From NCBI GenBank assembly GCA_024641205.1, contig JAHEDM010000094.1, positions 1-8,167 of the forward strand: a stretch of 8,167 bases of DNA, read 5' to 3'. Under the pieces are notes generated by a model. The model had not been told where the DNA came from and ran no database searches. It saw only the letters and a program-made list of their open reading frames with translations. This document shows, one piece after another, positions 1 through 5,355 of the stretch; the first letter of the stretch is position 1, and every line of letters begins with the position of its first letter. A program made the translations under genes and the position numbers. The DNA comes from Actinomycetes bacterium (GTDB lineage: Bacteria > Actinomycetota > Acidimicrobiia > Spongiisociales > UBA4744).

Positions 1-153
1 CGTCGCCTGGAAAGGTTTGGCGGCGGATCTCAGGTAGAACGCGCGTTCGAGGTCGCCGGAAGATGCAACCAAACGACCGTCAACGTCAACCGCGCACACC
101 GCCCCGTCGTGTTCGGCTTCAACGAGCCCGTTGCGGACGACGCGAGCCAGCAC
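1..153 (-). CDS. Asparaginase II-family protein, N-terminal fragment (runs off left edge)
   Basis: This is the first 51 codons of a gene that continues beyond base 1, read from a GTG at 153-151. The translation begins VLARVVRNGLVEAEHDG and later has LRSAAKPFQAT. The ARVVRxGLVE start, the VDxDGRxVAxxGD strand and the RSxAKPxQ motif are typical of the asparaginase II family (Pfam Asparaginase_II), which is known or proposed to hydrolyse L-asparagine to aspartate and ammonia. No ATG or GTG lies in frame for at least 60 bases upstream (only a CTG at 168-166), so the GTG is the best start; it gives the short leader usual in this family. It begins 11 bp after the rsiG-like stop on the same strand, so it is probably co-transcribed and translationally coupled. 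No strong Shine-Dalgarno is visible. The family is clear, but activity cannot be judged from 51 residues. Confidence 0.82.
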   Translation of the reverse strand, partial: MLARVVRNGLVEAEHDGAVCAVDVDGRLVASSGDLERAFYLRSAAKPFQAT

Positions 154-164
154 CGGGCGCGGGC

Positions 165-701
165 TCAGCCGACCGGGAGTTCGTCCGGATCGACCTGCCC
201 CTCCTTGTACCGTCGCATGATCTCAGCCTGGATCGTATCGAACACCTGCTGCACCGCCTTGCGGCCGGTGGAGATCTCTTGCTCGGTTTCGGCCAGGACC
301 ACCTGAATCTCGGAGAGCTCGTCCGTCCCGCATTCGGGCAGGCGAGAGAGGAAGTCGTCTTCCAGCACCCGGTCGATATGACGCCGCCGCTCCTCGGGCA
401 GGTCGGGAGCAAGCACCTGCGGAACCCGCTGCTGTTGACCCCCGGCCCGTTCGCCTGCACCAAGAATCTCGGGTAACGCTTCGATCAGCGACCGGGTTTC
501 CTCGCCACTGCGGCGATTCAGTTCGAAGGCCAGCAAATCCATTCGTCCGTGGAGAAGGCGGCGATAGAACGAAAGTTCGGTCTCTACCTCGTCTGCCATC
601 CGGCGGCGGTCGCGCAGCTCGGCGACAGGGGCCGTTTCCAGGTCGGTGAGGAAGTCCGGATCGAGCAGGATGTCGATGCGACGGCGATGTTCCATGGTCA
701 T
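165..701 (-). CDS. rsiG: RsiG-like cyclic-di-GMP-binding anti-sigma factor (aerial mycelium formation protein family)
   Basis: 178 residues from the ATG at 701. A GTG at 713 would overlap the M23 stop by 8 nt and add four residues; a second ATG is at 695. The N-terminus has the family pattern ILLDPDFLTDLETAPVAELR. RsiG proteins of Streptomyces bind c-di-GMP through two copies of E(x3)S(x2)R(x3)Q(x3)D on the helices of an antiparallel coiled coil, and with c-di-GMP sequester the sigma factor WhiG. Both copies are present. Copy 1 is E40, S44, R47, H51, D55, with His replacing Gln. Copy 2 is E140, S144, R147, Q151, D155, fully canonical. The two helices are separated by a Gly/Gln/Pro-rich linker (about 80-100) and a second DRVLEDDFL stretch that echoes the N-terminal LDPDFL. 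The protein is soluble, with no membrane segment or signal peptide. It lies directly after the M23 hydrolase (4 bp gap, or overlap) and 11 bp before the asparaginase gene. The cognate sigma factor is not in the window. The family is secure; ligand and partner are inferred. Confidence 0.85.
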   Translation of the reverse strand: MTMEHRRRIDILLDPDFLTDLETAPVAELRDRRRMADEVETELSFYRRLLHGRMDLLAFELNRRSGEETRSLIEALPEILGAGERAGGQQQRVPQVLAPDLPEERRRHIDRVLEDDFLSRLPECGTDELSEIQVVLAETEQEISTGRKAVQQVFDTIQAEIMRRYKEGQVDPDELPVG

Positions 702-705
702 AGCG

Positions 706-1821
706 TTACCCACACGCAGCTTTGAGGGTGAAATATGGGTTCATAGGTGATCCGCCTCCCGGATGTATCTGGAAATGGACATGGGGCGCCCCTCCGTAGG
801 CGTTGCCGGAGTTCCCGTTATAGCCGATCACGTCGCCTTTCGATACATAGACGCCCGTAGAGATACCCGGGCCCCAGCTGCTCAGATGGGCGTAGTAGTA
901 ACCGGTCCGATTGTCGGCCGTCAACCAAACGGAGTTACCGCCCAGCGAGTTGGTGTACGCTCGCACGTTTCCGCTCACCACCGCATAGACCGGCTGCCCC
1001 ATCGGAGCGAACACGTCGGTGCCCTTGTGGCCCCGACCGCCGGAGCGCGGGAATCCCCAGTCATTGATGAAGTGGACGGCACCCGAGCTCATCGGACAGA
1101 TAAAGCCGGCGGTCACCGAAGCGGGTACGCCACCGGCCGCTCCCTTCTGCCTGGCCGCGGCTGCCGCAGCTGCGGCAGCCAGTTGGGCGTCGTAATCCGA
1201 CCTGAGCTTCCTGCAGTCGGCGCTCAGCGTGCGGTAGGCCGCCTCCTTCTTGTTCATGGCGTCTTCCATCAGTTGGGCCACGTCGAGAGCTTCCTGGTTG
1301 AGCACCGCCAGGCGTTCCTGATCGACCTTCAGCTCTTCCTGCCACCTCACCATGTCGTTCTTGAGGGCGGCCAGGTGGTCGAGAGAAGAAATATCCTCTT
1401 CAGTCACCACTTGGAGGAACTCTTGGCCGGTCAATACTTCGTCAACGGATGACGAAGACAAGACAAACTCGGTCACCTGGCTGCCGCCATCCATGTACAT
1501 TTCGACCGCCCGGCCAACCACCCGTTCACGAATATCGGAAACATCTGTCTGTTTCTCGTCGATGCGATCGCGCAGTTGCAATACCCGCAGGCTGACGCCC
1601 TCGAGTTCTTCGTTGACCTCGTTGTAACGGGCGAGCGCCTCGCCGGCGCGAGCCGCAGCAGCATCCCATTCGTCGAGGGCTGCTTTCGAGTCGGCGCACG
1701 CTGCGTCCACTTGTGCTTTGGTGACGGAGGCCGCTGGTAGCGCGGACGCGAACACCCACAGCAAGACAAGAGGAAAAATCAAGAGGACGCGGCGCGCCCG
1801 TAGCCAATGCATAACGCCCAT
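706..1821 (-). CDS. Secreted M23-family peptidoglycan hydrolase with coiled-coil N-terminus
   Basis: 371 residues. An Arg-rich start followed by a hydrophobic stretch (about 11-29, ending ASALPAAS) is a Sec signal peptide. Residues about 38-110 and 143-215 are predicted helical coiled coil, separated by a hinge (MYMDGGSQVTEFVLSSSSVDEVL, 108-130 region) like that in PcsB/RipA/CwlO-type hydrolases. An alanine run (214-223) links to the C-terminal LytM domain. The zinc and catalytic residues are all there: H265 and D269 in HKGTD, H312 in YAHLSS, and H347/H349 in PHVHF. An active endopeptidase that cuts stem-peptide cross-links outside the membrane is expected. Four cysteines (42, 203, 242, 370) could form two disulfides. 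ATG 1821 is used; ATG 1812 (MHWLRARR) is an equally good start and no clear ribosome site separates them. Coiled-coil M23 proteins are often activated by FtsEX, but no ftsEX is present. It follows the MoaD-fusion gene by 45 bp, and its stop abuts the rsiG-like start. Confidence 0.9.
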   Translation of the reverse strand: MGVMHWLRARRVLLIFPLVLLWVFASALPAASVTKAQVDAACADSKAALDEWDAAAARAGEALARYNEVNEELEGVSLRVLQLRDRIDEKQTDVSDIRERVVGRAVEMYMDGGSQVTEFVLSSSSVDEVLTGQEFLQVVTEEDISSLDHLAALKNDMVRWQEELKVDQERLAVLNQEALDVAQLMEDAMNKKEAAYRTLSADCRKLRSDYDAQLAAAAAAAAARQKGAAGGVPASVTAGFICPMSSGAVHFINDWGFPRSGGRGHKGTDVFAPMGQPVYAVVSGNVRAYTNSLGGNSVWLTADNRTGYYYAHLSSWGPGISTGVYVSKGDVIGYNGNSGNAYGGAPHVHFQIHPGGGSPMNPYFTLKAACG

Positions 1822-1866
1822 CAGCGTAGTGAGATCTGGAACTCTTGAGAAGTCACCGCCACGTGT

Positions 1867-2880
1867 TTACAACAACAGGGTGACGAACGGCGCATAGACC
1901 AGAGCTGCCAGCACCGGGCCATCCAGAGCAACCAGCGAACCACCGACGGAATCTGTCAGGTACACCTCACCGACTCTGATGAGGCTGCCCATCGATGTGC
2001 CGGCCACCAACCCCACCGACACGAAGATTCCCACCAGGAACATGCCAACGAAGCCGAGATCCCAGATGAACGATGCGACCACGGCAGTAAGTACCGTGGC
2101 CAGAACGGCCCCGGTGAGCGGATCAAGCGAAGGGGTTCTGGCGCGAGCCAGCAAGCCGGCCGTGGCTTTGCCAATGATCACCATGGCCAAGAACACCCAA
2201 ATCAGATCCTGACCCAGGACCGTCTGGATGCGCACAAGTACCAGAGAACCAATCGAGAGTGCGGCGGCGAGCGCAACCATCGAGGTCGAGACCAGTGAGA
2301 CGAGGCTGCGGTGTCGGGGCGAAGAGACCGCAGCGATGAGAGTGATCATGACGGCCAAACCTGCGGCAACCCCAAGACCAATACCGCGCCCGGCCGGGAC
2401 GAGTTCCGCGACTTCGAATCCGTACGTAGCCAGAGGTCCGGCCAACACTGCGAACAACACAGGGACCCGATACGGGCGGCCGGGCTCATCGTCACCGCTT
2501 ATGTCCCAGGCCCAGAACGCTCCAACTCCCACCAGGATGGCAACAAACCAGGCGGGTTCGGCAAAGGCATTGGCAACCAGCAGCGCCACCGTTGCCGCCG
2601 CTACTTGAATGCCGCTCACGGTGACCGTGGCTGCGGCCGCACCGCCGGACACCGGGGGGATCAACGCCACTTCGTCGAGGCGACCCACCGGGTCTTGGGC
2701 CTCGGCCGGTTCCCCATTGAGCCACACCCGGGCGTGCCCGAGGTTGTCTTTGAATTCTTGCCCGTATTGATCGGCCGCGTGGTCGAGCACCGCTCCAACG
2801 GTGTCCCCCTGGATCTCGACCTCGGAGGAGCCGACCAGTTCCCTGAGGTTGGCGAAGAGGCGAAGGCGTGCCATAGACAT
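1867..2880 (-). CDS. MoaD/ThiS-like ubiquitin-fold domain fused to a degenerate CdsA-like membrane domain
   Basis: 337 residues in one uninterrupted frame. Residues 1-80 are a complete MoaD-type beta-grasp domain: MARLRLFANLRELVG at the start, VWLNGEPAE in the middle, and the diagnostic ending VALIPPVSGG, whose Gly79-Gly80 is where a free MoaD would stop and be adenylated or thiocarboxylated. The chain instead continues through an Ala-rich linker into about eight hydrophobic segments (roughly 92-107, 110-127, 138-156, 166-185, 193-216, 225-243, 255-272, 274-297, 316-336). The last 45 residues resemble the C-terminus of phosphatidate cytidylyltransferase: GSLIRVGEVYLTDS...GGSLVALDGPVLAA lines up with the SLIKRD..KDSG..PGHGGVLDRID signature. 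The HGG and DRxD residues are mostly lost, so CDP-DAG synthase activity is unlikely. ATG 2880 is used; ATG 2874 has a possible leaderless promoter (TAACCT at 2888-2883) and gives the usual MoaD start. It is first in the left operon and divergent from the GntR gene. The MoaD call is firm; the CdsA relation is my alignment by eye. Confidence 0.8.
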   Translation of the reverse strand: MSMARLRLFANLRELVGSSEVEIQGDTVGAVLDHAADQYGQEFKDNLGHARVWLNGEPAEAQDPVGRLDEVALIPPVSGGAAAATVTVSGIQVAAATVALLVANAFAEPAWFVAILVGVGAFWAWDISGDDEPGRPYRVPVLFAVLAGPLATYGFEVAELVPAGRGIGLGVAAGLAVMITLIAAVSSPRHRSLVSLVSTSMVALAAALSIGSLVLVRIQTVLGQDLIWVFLAMVIIGKATAGLLARARTPSLDPLTGAVLATVLTAVVASFIWDLGFVGMFLVGIFVSVGLVAGTSMGSLIRVGEVYLTDSVGGSLVALDGPVLAALVYAPFVTLLL

Positions 2881-2882
2881 AG

Positions 2883-2888
2883 AGGTTA
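2883..2888 (-). promoter_or_regulatory. Putative -10 element (TAACCT) for the MoaD-fusion operon
   Basis: The minus strand reads TTAACCTCTATGTCTATGG. TAACCT fits the actinobacterial TANNNT -10 and ends 8 nt before the ATG at 2874, a spacing suited to a leaderless transcript. No purine-rich ribosome site precedes either ATG. No good -35 is seen. The hexamer overlaps the palindrome GTTAAC at 2885-2890. Confidence 0.35.
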
Positions 2889-2906
2889 ACGGCTGGAATG
2901 GGCAGG

Positions 2907-2912
2907 TACATT
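2907..2912 (+). promoter_or_regulatory. Putative -10 element (TACATT) for the GntR-family gene
   Basis: TACATT matches TANNNT and is followed by six bases and then GTG at 2919, as expected for a leaderless mRNA. There is no Shine-Dalgarno before the GTG codons at 2913 or 2919. It sits about 20 bp from the opposing -10 element, so the two promoters overlap and would be regulated together. Confidence 0.4.
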
Positions 2913-2918
2913 GTGGGC

Positions 2919-3290
2919 GTGAGATTCGTCGTCGACCAGACCGAGGCCACGCCCCCGTATGCCCAGTTGCGGGAGCAGATCCGGGCGGCGATCCGTACCG
3001 GGGATCTGCCGGTCGGAACCCGGCTTCCCACTATCAGGAGACTGGCAGAGACAGCGGGGGTAGCCCCGGGCACCGTAGCCCGCGCCTATCGCGAACTGGA
3101 GGCAGGCGGCCTGATCGACACGCGTGGCCGACATGGAACCTTTGTGTCCAATCCGGCCGATGACCAGACTCTCCACCGCCAACAACTCTCGGCGTTGGCC
3201 AGGGCCTACGCCCAGACCGCAGCCCGCTATGGGGTGCAACCGGCCGTTGCCCTTGGTCTCATCGATCAGGCGATGCGCGACCAGGAATGA
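2919..3290 (+). CDS. GntR-family transcriptional regulator, short YtrA-type
   Basis: 123 residues from GTG 2919, starting MRFVVDQTEATPPYAQLREQ. Upstream in-frame starts exist (ATG 2898, GTG 2913), but the leaderless -10 and the family's usual beginning just before PPYxQL favour 2919. Residues about 12-76 form the winged helix-turn-helix: LREQIRAAIRTGDLPVGTRL, then PTIRRLAETAGVAPGTVARAYRELEAGGLI, then the wing RGRHGTFV. The C-terminal part (about 80-123) is a short helical tail rather than a FadR/HutC-type ligand domain, which places it in the YtrA subfamily. These usually repress their own gene and a neighbouring membrane-protein or ABC-transporter gene. No ABC transporter is adjacent; the divergent MoaD-membrane fusion is the natural target. 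The 3' end converges with the flotillin gene, leaving 4 bp. Confidence 0.85.
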   Translation: MRFVVDQTEATPPYAQLREQIRAAIRTGDLPVGTRLPTIRRLAETAGVAPGTVARAYRELEAGGLIDTRGRHGTFVSNPADDQTLHRQQLSALARAYAQTAARYGVQPAVALGLIDQAMRDQE

Positions 3291-3294
3291 TCCG

Positions 3295-4581
3295 TCACGA
3301 GCCGGGGCCTTCCTCCCCGGTTCCAACCGTGGCGTCGGCTTCCTTCTGATTGGCTCCCAGCCCGCTCAGAATATTGATCCCGGTGGCGGTCTCGACCTGT
3401 TCGGTGAGCTTGATCACCGCCGCCGGGAGTTGACTCATGAAATCGGGGATTCCCTGCGAGCCGTTCCCGGAATCAATGACGGTCACCTTGTCGATGGCAA
3501 CACCCTTGACCGTTTCGACGATCTGGCCGAGCAGGTCGGGAAGCATATTGAGCACAAAGATCTGTTGGGCGTCTTCGCCTGCCGACTGATACTGCTCGAT
3601 GAGCCTCCTGAACACCTCGATCTGGGCGGCGCCGTCCTCGATGATCTTGGCGGCTTCACCCTTGGCCCGCAGTTCCTTGGCCTCCTTTTCGGCCCGGGCA
3701 GGCGTGATCACATCGGCTTCCAGACGGCGCTTTTGTAGTTCGATCCGCTCGGTTTCGAGAGATTGTTCTGCAACCGCCTTGGCCTTCTCGCCTGCCACCT
3801 CAGCCTCCCGCTCCTTGGCGACGGCCAAGGCCTCCAGTTCAGCTTCCCTGACCCGGAGGGCGTTGGACCGCTCAACGATCTCGAGGTTGGCGTTGACCTG
3901 GGCAATCTCTGCCCGGCGCCTGGCACCGGCCTCAGCTTCTTGTGACTCGGTCTGACGTTCCGCCTCAGCGACGCGTGCCTCCATGATGACCTGTGCCGTG
4001 CGCCTGCGCCCCACCGAGTCGAGGTAGTCGACCTCGTCGGTGACGTTCTGGATCTTCAGAACGTCCAGGTCGAGCCCGAGGGTGCGCATGTCGTCATCGG
4101 CTTCATCGATGAGCGTCTGGGCAAATTTGAGCCGATCCTCGTTGACTTCCTCGGGGGTGAGGGTGGCCAGCACCCCGCGCAAATTGGCCTCGAGGGTCTC
4201 CTTGGCGATCTTCTGCACATACTCGGTAGGACGGCCCAGAAACCGCTCGATGGCATTATCGAGGACACCTTCGCGACTGGAGATCTTGACGTTCCCGACT
4301 GCCTGTACCGAGAGCGGAATGGCGCCTTTTGAGTAGGCGTTCTGTACGGCGACGTCAATCGCGATGGTGTTGAGCTCCATCCAATCGACCTTCTCCAGCA
4401 GAGGAATCCGGAGAGTCCTTCCACCGCGCAACACGCGATATCCGGATTCCCCTTCCTTGGAGCGCCCGGATATGACTGCCACCAGGTTTGGTGGGCAAAT
4501 CACGATGAAGGCCCGAATGCTGATGAGCACCAGCGCAATCGCCAGAACGACGGTCACGGCCACGGTTATCACGACTTCCAT
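3295..4581 (-). CDS. Flotillin-like SPFH-domain membrane scaffold protein
   Basis: 428 residues. An N-terminal membrane anchor (about 3-28) leads into FIVICPPNLVAVISGR, the usual flotillin entry to the SPFH/PHB domain (about 30-195), which includes the conserved stretch NLRGVLATLTPEEVNEDR and LGLDLDVLKIQNVTD. Residues about 195-320 are a long Ala/Glu/Arg-rich coiled coil (repeats such as EAELEALAVAKEREAEVAGEKAKAVAEQ) typical of flotillin oligomers. The C-terminus (about 320-428) has the LNMLPDLLGQIVETVKG region and a polar tail. Flotillins assemble on the inner membrane leaflet and organise microdomains; bacterial ones are commonly paired with an NfeD protein, as here. ATG 4581 is supported by GAGAGG 7 nt upstream. 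The gene begins 15 bp after the nfeD-like stop, so the two are one transcript. Family assignment is firm; FloA/FloT naming would be a guess. Confidence 0.93.
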   Translation of the reverse strand: MEVVITVAVTVVLAIALVLISIRAFIVICPPNLVAVISGRSKEGESGYRVLRGGRTLRIPLLEKVDWMELNTIAIDVAVQNAYSKGAIPLSVQAVGNVKISSREGVLDNAIERFLGRPTEYVQKIAKETLEANLRGVLATLTPEEVNEDRLKFAQTLIDEADDDMRTLGLDLDVLKIQNVTDEVDYLDSVGRRRTAQVIMEARVAEAERQTESQEAEAGARRRAEIAQVNANLEIVERSNALRVREAELEALAVAKEREAEVAGEKAKAVAEQSLETERIELQKRRLEADVITPARAEKEAKELRAKGEAAKIIEDGAAQIEVFRRLIEQYQSAGEDAQQIFVLNMLPDLLGQIVETVKGVAIDKVTVIDSGNGSQGIPDFMSQLPAAVIKLTEQVETATGINILSGLGANQKEADATVGTGEEGPGS

Positions 4582-4588
4582 TTGGCAA

Positions 4589-4594
4589 CCTCTC
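4589..4594 (-). promoter_or_regulatory. Ribosome binding site of the flotillin gene (GAGAGG)
   Basis: On the minus strand GAGAGG lies two bases after the nfeD-like TAG and 7 nt before the flotillin ATG at 4581. It fixes that start and shows that this second gene of the pair uses Shine-Dalgarno initiation, unlike the apparently leaderless first gene. Confidence 0.6.
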
Positions 4595-4596
4595 GG

Positions 4597-5175
4597 CTAG
4601 GAAAGCTCTCGAAACGACGACACACGCGCCGCGCCCTGATTGACTTCGACGACAACGACTGATTCACCAACCCCGAACTCGCTCTTTTCTCTCGGGTCGA
4701 ACGGGACGGCGGTCAGGTTGATCGTCTGACCTTCAACCTCGCAGATGATTCGACCCTTCGAGACGGCGGAGATGGGCACGGTGACCCGGCCGACTGCGCC
4801 GCTCAACACCCGGTCGCTCACCTCGGTACCGACCGATGAAGATTTGAGGTAGCGGAAGACACGGTTGTTGAGGCCGGCGGCGAAAAAGCCCAAGCCGATG
4901 GCCAGGACCAGCGTGATGAGGGAGTTCGTCGCCAGCGCAGTCAGGATCAAGCCCGTCGCGCCAAAGAACGCCAGAAAGAACACAAGCGACCGGAACGAAA
5001 GCAGGGAAAGCGCGGCCGCGGCGATGCCTCCGCCCGGGCCGCCGGACACGTCGAGATCCGCGTCGATATCAACGTCGGCGTCGAGGTCGGCATCGCCACC
5101 TTCTCCCCCGAAGAACACAAAGAAGAGCAGGAAGGGCCAACCGACAATGGCTGCGAAGGCGAACACACCGGTCAT
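4597..5175 (-). CDS. NfeD/OB-fold membrane protein with Asp-repeat linker, partner of flotillin
   Basis: 192 residues from ATG 5175. The frame stays open to 5253, but the added 26 residues are polar and unlike the family. The order is: membrane segment 4-22 (FAFAAIVGWPFLLFFVFF); an acidic loop 28-42 alternating Asp with small or hydrophobic residues (DADLDADVDIDADLDV); a Gly/Ala hinge; two or three further membrane segments (about 58-72, 74-82 and 86-104, ending GLNNRVFRYL); and a soluble OB-fold (about 119-187; GAVGRVTVPISAVSKGRIICEVEGQ, VGESVVVVEVNQGAARV). This matches the YuaF/YqiJ kind of NfeD protein encoded beside flotillins, where the OB domain faces the cytoplasm; the catalytic protease domain of long NfeD proteins is absent. 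Expression is likely from a leaderless promoter (TAGGTT, 5188-5183). It is divergent from asnA across 180 bp. Confidence 0.87.
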   Translation of the reverse strand: MTGVFAFAAIVGWPFLLFFVFFGGEGGDADLDADVDIDADLDVSGGPGGGIAAAALSLLSFRSLVFFLAFFGATGLILTALATNSLITLVLAIGLGFFAAGLNNRVFRYLKSSSVGTEVSDRVLSGAVGRVTVPISAVSKGRIICEVEGQTINLTAVPFDPREKSEFGVGESVVVVEVNQGAARVSSFRELS

Positions 5176-5182
5176 GCGTTCA

Positions 5183-5188
5183 AACCTA
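5183..5188 (-). promoter_or_regulatory. Putative leaderless -10 element (TAGGTT) for nfeD-flotillin
   Basis: The minus strand reads TAGGTTTGAACGCATG: a TANNNT hexamer followed by exactly 7 nt and the ATG at 5175. No Shine-Dalgarno is present. I find no convincing TTGACA-like box at 16-18 bp upstream. Confidence 0.45.
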
Positions 5189-5220
5189 CTCGACGGTGGC
5201 CTGCAATCCGGTCGAATATT

Positions 5221-5265
5221 CCGGTTACCAGCAGGGCAGTACGCCACCATCAATAGGTCAACCGG
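5221..5265. repeat. Imperfect inverted repeat CCGGTTACC...GGTCAACCGG
   Basis: CCGGTTACC (5221-5229) pairs with GGTCAACCGG (5256-5265): six perfect pairs (CCGGTT/AACCGG) plus three (ACC/GGT) around one bulged C, with a 26-nt interior. It has no following T-run, so it is not a terminator. It sits between the two divergent promoters and may be an operator or a leader hairpin. Confidence 0.4.
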
Positions 5266-5346
5266 CCCTCACAGCAGTGGCCTCGTGCGCAGTATCTTCG
5301 ACAGGGAGGATCGACCACACGACATTGGTGTGCACGACAGATGATC

Positions 5347-5351
5347 GGAGG
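5347..5351 (+). promoter_or_regulatory. Ribosome binding site of asnA (GGAGG)
   Basis: GGAGG followed by CAAC and ATG at 5356. The perfect anti-SD match decides for the start at 5356 over the in-frame ATG at 5341, which overlaps no such site. Confidence 0.7.
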
Positions 5352-5355
5352 CAAC

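Larger units (their letters stand above)
5176..5355. other. Divergent intergenic region between nfeD and asnA
   Basis: 180 bp with no coding signal, the longest such gap in the window. It holds the nfeD -10 (5188-5183), an 8-bp palindrome GAATATTC (5214-5221), an imperfect inverted repeat (5221-5229 with 5256-5265), a possible asnA -10 TATCTT (5293-5298, no clear -35), a small inverted repeat CACAC/GTGTG around 5317-5333, and the asnA ribosome site. No open frame or tRNA-like fold is seen. Confidence 0.6.

Noticed and set aside
119..463. Minus-strand open frame inside the rsiG-like gene and reaching into the asparaginase start
   Set aside because: Ser/Arg/Pro-rich shadow; the true minus-strand frames here are rsiG-like and, from 153, asparaginase II.
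1148..1183. Repetitive GCAGCTGCGGC-type sequence as a DNA repeat element
   Set aside because: It simply encodes the alanine linker of the M23 protein.
763..1452. Open frame of about 229 codons on the plus strand over the M23 gene
   Set aside because: His/Arg/Val-rich shadow translation with no motif, fully overlapped by a gene with intact catalytic residues.
2617..2619. Internal GTG (residue 88 of the fusion) as start of a separate membrane protein
   Set aside because: No ribosome site or -10 element upstream, and the reading frame is continuous with the MoaD domain.
2311..3073. Overlapping open frames on both strands over the MoaD domain and gntR start
   Set aside because: Arg/Gly/Pro-rich low-complexity translations, no domain, in conflict with two well supported genes.
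5176..5253. Extended N-terminus of the NfeD-like protein (start at 5253)
   Set aside because: The extra 26 residues are polar and Pro/Arg-rich, precede a normal membrane-segment start, and overlap the probable promoter.
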